From: Melampsora larici-populina 98AG31
Taxonomy: Eukaryota; Basidiomycota; Pucciniomycetes; Pucciniales; Melampsoraceae
NCBI RefSeq assembly: GCF_000204055.1
Contig: NW_006768781.1
Location: forward strand, 453,940 to 517,939
Direction: 5' to 3'
Length of the DNA: 64,000 nt
A program made the translations under genes and the position numbers. The notes beneath the pieces are model-generated. The model saw only the letters and a list, made by a program, of their open reading frames with translations. It was not told the DNA's origin and did not search any database. Positions 47,388 to 60,390 of the stretch are shown here, piece after piece (the first letter of the stretch is position 1; each line of letters starts with the position of its first letter).

Positions 47388-49762
47388 ATGCCGATTCATC
47401 AGCCCACAAATCTCTCAGCCTCAGCTTCTGCATTCTATAGCAGCTCAATACTTTCCTCGACAAAATCAAACTCTTCTTTATCTCAATCAACCCCTCTTCC
47501 GTCTGCTTCGATGAGTTGCCCAACTCCAGCAGTCCTCTCTCCCTCCTCGCCAATTCGCACCACTTCATTACCTACTCTGTGCGAGGCACCTCAACCTACT
47601 CAGCCTACACCTCCTCTGATTCAGTACCCACAACCATCAGTCTCGAGAAGTCCTTCCTCAAATACAATTGATCCCATCTCATCATCCCCCGAAAGTTCAC
47701 CTCCGACTATATGCTGCGCTCAGACCACTAGTGGCAGTAGCACCAGCAGTATCGTCGCACCGTGTTCACCCAGTCATTCCCAATCAGCGCGAGATGAGTC
47801 AAGCATCCCAAAAGGACATGCAGCTTTACCTCGGATCAGAAAGATTCACATTGACTTTAATTATCGAAGACCAACACCCAACTTGACACCCATCGAACCC
47901 TCGCCTGAAGAACTCCTAGCAAAGGACTTCAAATTTCTTACTCATGAACCAAGACAACCGCTTTGTAAGTTTCACGAGTCATTTCTTCTATTCTGTCCTC
48001 TTTTTCTACATTCTCAACTCGATGTGTAACCTACCATCAATCCGCTTGTGGGATCAAAGAGAGCAAGAGACGCAAGGGCGGTGTATGCGATAGTTTGTCA
48101 ATGTATGCGAGCATCATGGGAACAGGGCAGATCTCGATTTGTGTTCTATCAGATCTCCTTTCACCCCTTTCTTCGATTGTCATGACTCATCGCCTTTGTT
48201 GCCTATCACTCTTTCCGATTTCACTCTTTGGATCTCACATCCTTCTGTATTACGCTCCTTTGTTCGTTTTCTTGAACAGCTTCTTCGCTGTATCAACTGT
48301 CTCGCGTGTAGGCTATATGCGCCTGCTTACGTGCATGTGTGTTTGGCAGCTACACAAGGTGATCCATGTATCCGAGCTCTATCTTTGTGAACCGATTCGC
48401 TCATTCCACCAATTCAGTCATTCAATCAAGAGTTCTAATTTCCATTTCACTTTAATCAGATTGAACTTCTCTCAGTTCATTCACTTCTAAATCATATCCT
48501 TTCTTATTTCCTGTTTCTATTGAATTCAAAAAATTGGTTGATTTTATTGAACTAAATCTGACTTCAAATCTCGTCTAACTCCTTATTATAGACCGTCCGG
48601 CGGTGCTGAGAAGAAGCAAGTTCTATCCACCCACTCAACCTCCAGCTGGTCAATCTGATTGCTGTGGACCAGCTGCCTGTCTTCATCAAACTCCACAATC
48701 TCCCGTCTCATCCTTTGCCGGACTACACGAAGCCCCGAGCCTACTCTCTCCAATCCGGGCGTACTCGTCTCGTTCATCATTCAATGTCAACTCATCCGCT
48801 CCTTTGCGAGCTTTGCCTCATACTCCCAATATCGTGATCATCGAGGGTCGAAAGTTCGGCCGGTTGCTCTCTAAGTCCCGTTGGGTTGTAAGTTGGCTTC
48901 TTCTCATGTCTGTTTCAGCACGTTTTACGCATCTGACGCAATGTTCTGGCTCCCTATTCAGCCCGATATCCAACGAGAGTCATGTGCGCATGATAATTGC
49001 CCACAGCGTTTCAACTTTGTTAACCGCAAGCACCATTGTCGGTCATGTGGCGATATCTTTTGCCGTTCCCACGCCTCTCAAACAGCACCACTCTTCGATG
49101 GCGGCCCAGGTGGTGAACCTACTGGTCAAGGTCTGGTGGATTGTCGGGTTTGTGACACATGTTCGGTCACACTCTCATGCGGCATCGATCCGATCTCACC
49201 CCGAAACTCCTTACGAAACTTGAGCTCCAGCCCATCATCACCCACGTTGACTGCGAAGGATCACCCAACCCTTTCAGATAGTTGGTTATCAGGTTACAGT
49301 AGTACAGGTTCAACCCAGGCACTTCCTCCTCGACGTCGCCGTAATGGTCAAGATCGAAAGAGACGACCGCAGTCTTCCAAGGGCTCCTATCCCACTTCTC
49401 GCGATCGAGAAATTGACACACCCACTGCTACGGTTAGCTCGGGTTCATCACATTTCACGCACTCTTCACCCGAGACTTTAGGATCAGGCAGAGATTTACT
49501 CCAACCCCGTCACTCATCAATGGGACCAGTTGAGCAAGAATCCAAAATAGTTTACAACTGCCTGAATCTCAATTCAAAACCCTATAATCCATTTCCAGTC
49601 ATTCCGGTCATCAAGACAAAAGAAGAGGAAGTAACACGACCGGTGGTGTCTAATGAAGAACAATGGCCTGATCATGATGAAGAAACTGAAGATGAAGATG
49701 AAGATGCCGTTGTGGAGGAAGAGACTGTTATCAAATACAGACCTTCGAGATTGTTTTGGTGA
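47388..49762 (+). CDS. FYVE zinc-finger protein, at least 557 residues
   Basis: FYVE domains bind phosphatidylinositol 3-phosphate on endosomes and vacuoles. Exons are 47388-47964, 48592-48887 and 48962-49762, in frame; the first is the minimum, starting at the first in-frame ATG. The N-terminus is a long Ser/Pro/Thr-rich region. The FYVE domain crosses the last intron: RWV joins PDIQ to give the WxxD-type motif, then CAHDNC, FNFVNRKHHCRSCGDIFC and, after a loop, CRVCDTC. The RKHHCR core that contacts the lipid is intact. After GDIFC the usual CxxC is CRSH, so a histidine probably replaces one zinc-binding cysteine, as in a fungal FYVE subgroup. Also, CAHDNC has four rather than two residues between its cysteines. 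The tail is disordered and ends in a very acidic run near EETEDEDEDAVVEEE. No partner is implied by context. Confidence 0.85.
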
Positions 49763-51884
49763 TCGATTCAATATGGCCTTGCAGCCTATGCTCCATTATA
49801 GAGATTTCTTTTTTCTGAACGATGAGATGTCACGGGGTGATAGAGATTTTTGGGCTGATAGTTTTCTTCGATTTCTTTTTTTTCTACTTCTCTGACTAGC
49901 TCGCATTTCTTGTGTTGTTTTACTTGATGGTTTTTTTCCCGCCTATTTTTTTTTCATTTTTGATTGACAGAGTCCGTCCTCATTCATCATGATACGTTTT
50001 CTACTTTTTTCTTTCTTGCTAGCTTTTCTTTCTAGCAGATCTCAAGAATGTGTAATCAACCTGATGAATGATTTTTCAAGACCAGAGATATATTTTATAT
50101 ATTACAAATTACTAACAACAGAAGATTAATGAAGCGTTATCACTACTTACTATATTACTTGCTAGTTATTTAGATTTTTTTTTCCCGATTGTTTCTTTTT
50201 TTCTGATTTTGTTTGATTTGAAAGATTTTATACATGTACTATTCTAATGACCATTCTAATGGATGGAGATATAGTTTGATAATAAATTTGGTTTATATTC
50301 AATTAAGTGCACTGAGTTGTTTTGGGACATGAGGTAGTGAGCATTGATCCAATTTCTTCCCTCGACTACTCGGGCGGGGGATATACCTTCTTTTAATATA
50401 GTATGAAAAGTGCCTGTCATGTGTCATGTCAGTTAACAATGAAGGTACAAACCATACCAGAGTGTGAAGACAAAGTACCAAGTATGACCAGGTGAGTGTA
50501 GATTTCTATTGCCAGGTGTTTGATGATAGAAGCTTCCTTGTAACCTTCATATTCATAACAACTCCAATCTGCATTTGAATCCAAGGTAGGTTAGTTTGAC
50601 CAAGTCCATTTATTCAACCCCAAACCTGGTCAGGGTTTGGGCAGGCCAAAAAGAGAGAAAAACTCTAATTGAATGCCCTTCCTCCCTGTTGGGCCAGGGT
50701 TTGGGCAAGCCAGAATTGACTAAATATTTACTGGGCCTCTTGCTGAATATTGCCAATGATGTGGTGGGTGCAGCGCAACACAATTTTGATCCCCCCAGGC
50801 ACATCTTTTTTGGTCTGAATTGAAGTGGGCGGGCCCATGAACCTAAGCATGTGATTTACAAGGTTTTCTGCTGAAACCAGCCCTCTTCCACCTTCAAATC
50901 ATTTCAAATGAATCAATGTGTGTTATGGGTACCACCCCACACCATATTCTTCCATTATGGGAGCAGTTACAGTCTGGATTGAAAGTTACCCCAACAACAA
51001 AATATTGGACTACATTGATAGCAACATATGTTCATTGATTTTTTTTTTGATTTGGTTGATTTTTGTTGTACTATTGCTGTTGAATTTGTTTATAGGGTGT
51101 TCATATGAGATTATCAATGTTTTATGGGATGTAGAAGATGTGGCAGACAAAGCATCATCAAAAACTTGACCCATTTTTGTCCTTTTTTTGTGCCTGCTGC
51201 ACCCTCTTGTGCCCCCAGCCAAAATGAGGGCACACCTGACCCCCTCCAGACGTGCCCGGGCGCGTACTTTTTCCCAAGCTCGCGCCCACCACATGAACTG
51301 CCAAGCAATTTGAGTCAACAACAATTTTACAAGTGGTGATAGAACATTTATCCTCCAAGATTGGTTGATCATGGCTCATGCTGTTGTCATCACCAAAAAG
51401 ATAACAATTACTGGACTGAAAACACAAATGATGATATATGGAAATATTTCAAATTTAACAAAGTTTCTTTGTCTTGCTTACAAGTGGTTGAGGGAAGTGC
51501 TTGAGGCTTCAACCATGGCTTTAGGCTGAGAAATGTAAGATTTTGGATCATTCACCTATCATGAGTCTCATGGTGGGCACAGAACAAAAGGTGTGCCTTT
51601 TGGGTGCCCAAGGGCATAGGCACAAACAAGGGTGCACATGAAAACTTCAAATAAGGGGTGGGTGCACCCTACAGCCACAGTGTACCTTTTCAGGAGTTTT
51701 GGCATTAAATTCACTCCACACTGCACGGTAATTCCTCTCAGATGGCCTATTGGAATTCTAAGTTTTAACTTTGAATTGTGACATTGAAGATCAATCATTG
51801 GGTATGGAGTATGCAATGACCCAGGAATGCACCTACTGGTGCATGTGACCAAAAGGGGTATTTTTGGCCAGTTTCTGCTAAATG
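49763..51884. other. 3' flank of the FYVE gene, then repeat-like DNA
   Basis: T-rich DNA follows the FYVE stop. From about 50590 the composition changes to unassigned, probably repeat-derived sequence, including frames on both strands with no domain. No element boundary is certain. Confidence 0.3.
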
Positions 51885-51977
51885 TACAGTTGTGTTCGAA
51901 AAGCTTGTCCAAATTTTCCCACAAAACTTGATCAATTTGGTAGTGAATTTGTGACAAGCTTTTTGAAAACAACTGTA
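51885..51977. mobile_element. Tc1/mariner-type MITE, 89 bp between TA duplications
   Basis: TA lies at 51885-51886 and again at 51976-51977. Between them the left end reads CAGTTGTGTTCGAAAAGC and the reverse complement of the right end reads CAGTTGTTTTCAAAAAGC, so about 23 bp pair with two mismatches. The TA duplication and CAGT ends are typical of Tc1/mariner non-autonomous elements. It has no coding capacity. Confidence 0.75.
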
Positions 51978-54549
51978 GGTGACATGAAAGGGGAGTTTCT
52001 AGGGGCAAGACTTTGATGCATGTGAGCAGGGGATTTTTGACCTCTCAGGGTTAGGTTTCTTTCTCCACTTGTGCAGTGGGGATTCCTGGCAATCCTCCCA
52101 AATTTTGATCTTCCAAACAAAGTTGGAAACTTGAGCAGAGTCAAACATGGTGTCTTCTCCACTCATATCACCACACATTTATCCACAAACAACCATATAA
52201 CCTCACTACAAGATCACATGAAACATGTCATATTTTGAAAAAACTCTACAAAAAGTCATCAAACTGCACAACCACTACTCAAGTCTTTGAGAAGGGAATC
52301 ATCGAGATTCAACCTTGATGACTCAAATTCTCCAGCTGCTGACAACAAGGAAGGGATATGATTTCCAGTCAACCTCACTCTCAATGTGGTATTTGGTGCA
52401 GACTGCATTTGAAAACTTTTATCAAAAGGGCCTCTTGGGCCTGAGACTATTCTAGCCACATGAAAGATATAATTCAAAACTCTGTATGGACAGGCCAGAT
52501 GAAATATTCTAAAAGAAGGTTTGCCACAGAATTTGGTGGAAACAAACTGAAACCATTTGCCAATTTGATATCGAGTGTGAGATTGCCATACCGCCGTCCA
52601 TTACAAAACTTTCACTTTCTGTGTATTCAGTGCTTGACATATGTAACCGCCACAAGTACCAGCCCCACTCAGTGGGGCCAATGTGTGTTGCCTTGATATT
52701 GCTACTTGGTAATACTTGTTCCTGAGTTTGTGCATTTCTTCAAATTGCTGAGCATAGAGGCACTGAAAAATCTGGGCAGACATGAACTCAATATGTGGCT
52801 AAAGAATGAAGTAACAGCTACTCACCTTGACAGAGTTGATTATGATGGAACAATGATTGCATAACTGTTGCCGTGTGCCAAGTGCCTGTCACGGGCTGAG
52901 CCTCAACAGTTTTCCAAGATGTGATAAATGACAATTTGCCCAGAGCATTGTTTTGACAATAAGCAAGTGTGAAATGCCTTTCCACTTATTTATACAACTG
53001 TAATCTGTTGCATTTGATTTGCTGGCCATCTTGGTGTGTTTTCTGATGAATTTGCAGGCAAAACACATTCTCTGATGTTCATCAGGGGCCTATCTTTCCA
53101 CAACAGGGGACATCAATACCCTTCAAAAGTTTTTAACCTTGGAGATGTGCAAATTGGAGTCACATCTACTGATGAAAAGAAGACTGCCATGAAGATAAGC
53201 TAAACACTGCACCTCTATCAGAGACACAAGATCTCCAACTTGTTCGCACCAAAATTTGTCTCAAGTTTGTCTGCCTTAGCGCATTGTTTTCCAACAGGCC
53301 TTCATCCCAGTAGCACCTTATCTTGTTACAATCCTTGCACACACTTGAAATTCAACTTTTTACTTCCCCATACTTTAATACTACCATGCAAACTCACAAA
53401 CCTTGGCCAGCAACTTCATCACAGCCAGGGGCTGATTACCAAACCCTCACAAAGACTTCCCCCACTTGATACAACCACACCAGTGGTACTGGTCTTGCTT
53501 TATTTCCTCATTGCACCAATATACCCAACTTTGTGCCATTGCTGTTGGTTTACTTAGCACTCCCTACCCCTGGTTTTGAATTCAATCCTTCTTCTCCACA
53601 ATATGTTAGGGATCTATCTCACTCTTAACCTGCTTTTAAGGAAAAAGTATTACACCTTACCCTTCTTCAGACTACAGGTATTGGAAACAATCTTGGCTTT
53701 GCTATGTGCACCTCTTCACCATGAATCAGTAAAGGGCACTGTTTCAATTGAAATATGCACCTTCCTTCTGGTGTTGTAAGCACATTAAAACACTGTCTTC
53801 TGAGAAACATGGTCTTAAAAGGATTCAAATCTTCAACTGCAATTGGGCAACCCCTGCACCCAAACCCAGACTACTTTAAGTGATCCCACTTTTGATCATC
53901 TGGCCCCATTCAAGTCCAATGTCTAGCACAGTTTGTATTAAGGAAGACTCTTACTGGTGAAATTGAATTTGAGTGGCTTGGGGAACACAAGAATCACAAC
54001 CCATTCTTGATCAAAGACATGTACAAAATTTGTATGCCCAATGTGGTGAAATCATTGAACACTAGAATCCTGTAAGGTTTGAATTAGTGTACCATCCAAC
54101 ACCTCCTACACTGTCCCAGACTTTTTACCATTGGACATTGCTTGTGACTCTAATACCTGTCCCCTTTCTAACATCTTGATTTCAGCCACTTAGAATTAAC
54201 TGAAACCTCTCACCATTATTGCTAAAGCCATACACATCACCTATCCCAACATTTGTAACCTCATTCACAACACTGCCAAAGCTATTGAACATTTGGACCC
54301 AAGTATTATTCCCTCACTAATTACCAAGTGAAATCAATGGCTTACCAAATGTGGTTATTCAATTATCAATAATTTTGACCAACTCACAAGCACATCCAAA
54401 TTGGCTTTGTCTCCCCTTAGCAAAGACAGCAGTTGCTCTTACACAGAAAAGGCTTTATATGCTTTGATTCAATACATAATGTATCTAGCAACATTCTCAA
54501 ATGGCCAAAGGTCAAACCTACACTAATTACCTTTATCATCCACAGCCCA
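51978..54549. other. Repeat-like region without a recognised gene
   Basis: A word close to TGCATGTGA(C/G)CA plus a nearby ATTTTTG(G/A)CC occurs both before the small MITE (about 51838) and after it (about 52017), suggesting an older duplication. A + strand stretch at 54220-54540 reads open with one stop (NICNLIHNTAKAIEHLDPS, then LALSPLSKDSSCS), probably a transposon remnant, but no family is recognised. Confidence 0.35.
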
Positions 54550-57218
54550 CATCTACTAGGCTCTGGCAGGCCAGAGCCTACCACTGACTTCATGAAAGCT
54601 TCATGAAAGCTTCAATACATTCTCAATAAAGCTCCAATGTAACTTCAGCTGGACATAAAGATACAGCACAAGTGACATGGATTCATCTGATATCAAGCAA
54701 TCAATTACGGGCCCAGTTTAATTTTTTTACCAAATCTGTCACAAAAATGGTTCATTTAGTCATGTAAAATTTGAACTGCAGGATAAACCATTACAATAAC
54801 TTATGTCAGATTACAATGATCACAAAAGATCCATCATGTCTACAATGTATTACAGCTTTAAGACACATACTGATGTTACTCCATATCCATCACATCAGTA
54901 ACATGGATACATTACATACAGGTAGTCTCTGATATCAAGAAAATAATCAGGGGCCCAGTTTACCTTGATTTTTTTGGCTACATTACCTATAATTCAGTGT
55001 TGTTTATGTCCTGAAGGGTGGATTTGGAAGCAAGTTACTACTGCTATCAGTACAGATCTTATTTTAGAAGATATCACTATTTAATTTCTCATAAAAAACT
55101 AGTTTCAGTGTAGTGTAGTGTTGCAAAGCAACATACAGAACAATCTAAAATTTTTGGATATATTTGATATTTGACAGTGTTTATGTGGCGAGCCAAACTA
55201 TATGGAGCTTTACTGCCAAGATTTTGTGATTCAATTTATTTCAAAAAGATCTCCCAAAAAGGTTTGAAATTTTTTCTCCGCAGCCTCACTTATTTTGGTA
55301 AACAGATGTGCAACAACTGGTGGATCCCAGTAGTAATATGTACACCTCTGTACAGAACCTGAGTGCTAAGATATGACTTTCTCAAATTTTGTTGAGAAAC
55401 AACTGGATATGTAGATACAATCCCAGCAAATGACACAAATAACTCCTACTATCTTAAATAATTTTCTCCGTAAACCTTGTTTATACATGTAGACAGATGG
55501 AAAGTGTCTGACGGATCTCAACAGTCCTAACTACACCCCTGTACAGAACGGTATTGCGGGAATATTATGGTTTTGTGTTCTGGCCTCAAGCGTAGATGTT
55601 TCCAAATCTCTGTATGCCTTGTGAATCCATTCAGAAGGATGCACAATATCTGGCGGATCCCAATGGTTATCTACACCCCTGTATGGAGCTGTGGTGTGGG
55701 GATATATTTGTTTTGTGCCTTACACCACAAACCCCTTTTTTGTCGAGAAACCGTTCCTGGGGAGTTTAAAAAAACCCATTACAGAACTTCACCCCCGGTT
55801 TGTCAACTGCTTTCAGGCCTTTGTGGTGTAGCCTCACGCCCAGATTTGTCATGGACCTGTGGCAAAGGTCCCCTGCACTTGAAAACAGTGTACATTGTTG
55901 GGTACCATGTTGACTGTACTGTGCAGCAGGGCTTTGAAGCCTACAACAGGCCTGTTGTAGGCCCCAAAGCCCTGCTGCCGGGGACCATTGCCACGTGAGG
56001 CTAGAGCACAAAACAAAGATATCCCCACACCACAGCTCTGTACAGGGGTGTAGATAATACCGTTGGGATCCACCAGATATTGTGCATCATTCTACATGTA
56101 TTAACAAGGTGTACAGAGCTTGGGAATCATCCACACCTGAGGTCAAAACATGAAACCATATTATCCCTGCAATACCGGTCTGGACAGGGGTGTAGATAGT
56201 ACTATTGTGATCTGTCAGGCATTTTCCATCTGTCTACATGAACAAGGTTTACGGAGAAAATCATTGAAGATATAGTGGGTTGTGTCAAGACTGGTAAGCA
56301 TAAGTTTTGGCCCAAAATCTACGGCCGGCGACAAATCCAGATTTCTTGTGAAATTGAATACAATTCCAAAAGACTTCTTTACACTCATTCTGAAAATGAT
56401 TTCTCAGGTCAATTGGAGACAATTTTTTCATATTTTCACTATATGATTTTTGATTTTTCACTGGCTTTTACAGACTCACAGTGTCAAAGGTGTGGAGCTA
56501 CTGATTTGGAGTTACCACTGTCTTGACACAAGCAACCATAGTAGAAGATATTTGTGTAATTTTCTGGGACTCTGTTTACATTTTCAGGTGTTTCTCAAAG
56601 AAATTTCAGAAAGCCATATTGTAGCACTGATCAGGTTGTGTACAGAGGTGTACAGATTACGTATGGGATCCACCTGTCATTGCGCATCTGTCCACGGCAA
56701 TAAGTGAGGCTACAGAGGAAATTATTTAGCCTTGTTGGACGGCCTTTTTGAAATGCTCTAAAGATCCAATTTCTCCACAGAAGTTTTGAATTGCAAGATC
56801 TCTGTACAGAGTTGGAAATAGTACCATCAGTATCTGTGAAAAATTTTGAAGCTTCTTTGAAATGACTTTGCAAACTTTCTGAAGTCATGTTAGTCTCTGG
56901 CCTGCCAGTGACTAACTTCCATTCACTTTATGAAGCATACACAAGGCTGGGGGGTCTGGTAAAAACAGAAAATGTTTGCTGTGATACATCCCGTCCATCT
57001 TTGAGAGTTGAGGGCACATGATATGTTCCTTGAAAGACACCAGTCCTCTGGTTCTTCCCGTCAGCGGTCACATTATTTCTGTTTTGGTCTTCAGACCTGT
57101 TTAGATGTTTGCAGGCATCCTCTTGGCTTCTCTGAAGCTTGCAAGAAGTTTCTCTGAAATCTTTCTGAAGCTTTCATGAAGTCGTGGTAGTCTCTGGCCT
57201 GCCAGAGCCTGGCAGATG
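54550..57218. mobile_element. Giant non-coding foldback element, about 2.7 kb
   Basis: The left end reads CATCTACTAGGCTCTGGCAG and the reverse complement of the right end reads CATCTGCCAGGCTCTGGCAG; similarity continues through TTCATGAAAGCTTC, about 50 bp with a few differences. Matching blocks continue inward in inverted order. 55250-55380 pairs with 56630-56740 (TTTCCTCTGTAGCCTCACTTATT and GTGGATCCC). 55640-55720 pairs with 56000-56090 (GATGCACAATATCTGG and TGTGGTGTGGGGATAT). The centre is a near-perfect palindrome at 55926-55975. The left arm has a repeated segment (about 54690 and 54920, GATATCAAG then GGGCCCAGTTTA), and a spare terminus sits near 56893. No gene is present. No target duplication was found. 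Confidence 0.75.
55926..55975. repeat. Central palindrome of the foldback element
   Basis: The axis lies between 55950 and 55951, within CTACAACAGGCCTGTTGTAG, which is exactly self-complementary. Pairing continues outward to GCAGGGCTTTG on each side, 25 bp per arm with two mismatches. Confidence 0.9.
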
Positions 57219-57589
57219 GGGGATGTGATCAAAAAGTTGGTGATTGAGAATGTTGATTGACGTCAAGAGGAGTTAATTAAAAACTTCTTCAAGTACAAAG
57301 AACCCAGGACCATGTATTGAATGGAGTACTTGAATTGTGTGCAAAAGAATCACATGCCATGTAATTTGAATGGCTTATGTCAAACCCATGACAAAAGAGG
57401 TAGCATCAGACATGTCTACTTTGGCACTTACATTTTGAATAATAAATCCTACCATGCTTAAAAAAAATCAACCTGACCAGGCTTTGGTTTATTGACTATC
57501 AGTACACAGTTTATAAACCTCTGTGTGTCTTGTGGATTGTTCTTTGCATGAACCAGACACTACTGAGGTAGTGAAGCATTTGTAATATT

Positions 57590-58311
57590 AATAGAGGCTG
57601 TCAGCCCTGAGGCGTAATTACAGGACCATGGGCTAACAGTACCATATGTAATATTACAATATTGTATAAAGCCATAAGCTACATCTCAAGGCTCAGTGTC
57701 AAGAGCCACTTAAGCACATGTATGTAAAGTATTGAATACATAATAAACCTAACCCAAGTGTCAACCACAAGTTGACACGTGAATAGACAAGACTCACACA
57801 CCAACCACAAGTTGACGCTGGAACTAAGACTATATAAACCCCCCCTTCTTCCCTAGAATCATCCCCCATCTTTTACTACAATCACAGCACAGAACCACAT
57901 TTTACTTGACTCCTACTGAGAGGATCTTCAAGTATGTGGTTAGTTGTGTAGCTTGTTAAAGACCATTCTTGAGCATTACGGGTTCCATTGCTGAACACCC
58001 AAGGTACTGATTTCTACGAGCCCAGGGCATTCATTGTCTCTAGAAATAAACCTTAAAGTAGCAAAGCTTCCTCCTTTTGAAGGAGTCTAAAGTAGCCTTC
58101 AGGATTTTTGGTTTACCAAAGTGTAAAGCCTGCCCCTCACAGTCTCACAAGGTTAGAGCGCATTAGCTCTTTATTGCCCTTATCTTTCCTTTCCTTTCTC
58201 AAATCGTCTTCTTAGAGGTCAACTAGCTGTAGTCTTCACTTGGGTGCACCACATAAAGACTGCAACTTCCTTTTCCTACTCTATTGTCTGTGTAGAGTAC
58301 GCCTAACAGAC
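57590..58311 (+). mobile_element. LTR-like segment with TATA box and nearby palindromes
   Basis: The segment contains ACTATATAAACCCCC (about 57827), a pyrimidine-rich start region, AATAAACC polyadenylation-like sites (57741 and 58047) and an ending CCTAACA at about 58305-58311. A TGTCAGCC start near 57599 would give TG...CA ends. This is the layout of a solo LTR, but flanking duplications are not matched, so it remains tentative. Upstream of the TATA box, GTGTCAAC and GTTGACAC form a hairpin, with a partial second copy about 44 bp on. Confidence 0.35.
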
Positions 58312-60390
58312 GTGTACTCCTCACAGAGGCAGTTGACAAAGACAAATTCCTTCCAGTATAGTCCTTTTTTTGTAGATCTGGAAGCGGGGTACCAATTCTT
58401 GCCAAATCTTGTCCATTTGTATAAAGGCCAGCAGAGATAGAGCAACATTATGTTTTAAAAATCTTTGTACATACTTCATGGCTGTATTGAGAATTCTACA
58501 CAGATTCCCTTTAGTGGAGTATGACAACAACAGTTGACAGAGATTCACATATTGCTGTATTCCAAGCTTGTGCATGCTTCGAAACCACTGTGGAGAAACT
58601 GGTTGGGAGTCTGGGTGAGCTTCAGATTCTTTAGGGCCTGTACAGAGTGTTACTTCCTTGAGTCTGAGTGGGGTTAAGAAATGGTATGTAGTAGTAAAGA
58701 TTAGATATCATTCTGTTGCAATTCCCCTGTTGCGCGCATGTGAACATAGTCTCTAGTCTAATCCAAAATTCATGAAGACCACAGCATCAACACAATTCCA
58801 TCCTATATGAGTCTATATCTAAACCTCACTTGTCCATTCCAATCTGTTATGTATCCTTTCAAATCCTATTGATCCTTCTTTCTCAAACACAATGGCCTGA
58901 TTTGTTGTTGAAACTGACATTGAGATTTGTGACTGTCAAGCTCTATGTTATAAACCTTCCTCAAAAGATTATTGTCAGGTTGGGATTTGTTATCAGTTTG
59001 AATTTTTACTGTTTTGTGTAATGCGAGTTTTGTATCAAAAAATAGGGCCTTGAGGCTTCATCACAACTACATAGAGGGGGTGCAGGGACTGAAACAGGAG
59101 GTATCAATACCAGGATCCTAATTCTAACCTCAACAATTTCATTCATGCTTTAATTCATATTGGACAATCAAGCCCAATTTGAAATGGATTGGAATTATAG
59201 GAATGACTGAGCTATGTGTATTTGCTTTATATTATGATTGGATAGTACAAAATCGAGCCAAAAAAACTTGAGAGTGAAAGGTCATAGAAAAAAAGAAGCA
59301 AGTAAGAAATCAGTGCTAATAAACAAATGATGTTATACAAAAGTTAACTGTGCTCCAACAATTTTGAGCCTCAGGCAGGAATATTTGATTAATTGCTGTC
59401 ATACAGCATCTCTGCACAGCTGCACAAGATATTGGAAAACTCAAAAGTTTCCTAATAAATATACATCAGTCCAATTTTGCAATGGTGTCACAGTTGTCAT
59501 AAACACAGCAGCATCTCAAACACATTGCTAATAAGAATGTCTGTGGGGTCCCAAGTTTCTTGCAAGGTGGATTGCTGTGCTATGTTGGTACATTCTGGTA
59601 GTGTAGCACAGGGATCACACATCAGGCAAATTTTTAACATAGGTTTGACTTGAGCTAATTTCTTGACTCTTGGTACTAGCAGCACAGATGCCAGATTCAT
59701 GGGGTTATCTACATCTTTTGGAAATGTTGTCTCCTCCTTGGGGCACAAAGGCAATATTGACCCAGCTATTTTATCAGTAGCAAGTAGTGTAGTGAAGCAC
59801 AGAACCTCTAAACTGGCCGTTTGCACACTTCTGGGTATTGTCAGGGTTTCTGTACTTCTCCAGAATCCCAGTGCAGCATTCTACAATTGATGTGCCCAAG
59901 TACATATAGTTTTGAATTCACTACATTCTTACACTTTGAAATACATCTTCACCCCATTTGATTTTATTTTGAATGTCTGCCCTGGAAAATACCTGGGGCC
60001 TATGGGTCTTGATGCATTTGTAAAAAAGTTTAGGAGCAGATGTTTGATGGGCTTAGATTACCTGAAAATCCTAACCATACTGAAATTTGTGATTCCTGTG
60101 GGCAAGAACAAGCTTCAACAACAATAGCAGCAAAATTATGAGTTGTTCAGCATCTGATAGTATCTCTCTCATTCTTGGACACCAGGCTAAGCCTGGAAGT
60201 TGCATGTCCCCCCTAGGTACCAGAAATTGATTCCACCTGGCTTCCACATATTTGACTTGAGCTCAATCTCTATATAATGCATCACACTACAAGACAAAAT
60301 TCATGATAATGCCTGGTATGCTGCCTGACAGAAGGGCAATCTCTAGTGATCAGCGCCTATCACTGTTGATGCAGCAGAGACCAACACTGC
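58312..60390. other. Repeat-like region, nothing recognised
   Basis: Frames such as the reverse-strand one at 59497-59826 show no family resemblance. The region sits between the LTR-like segment and the pentanucleotide block and is probably transposon-derived. Confidence 0.3.

Noticed and set aside
55171..56707. Several frames in the foldback as genes
   Set aside because: They occur symmetrically on both strands because of the inverted arms, and have no domains.
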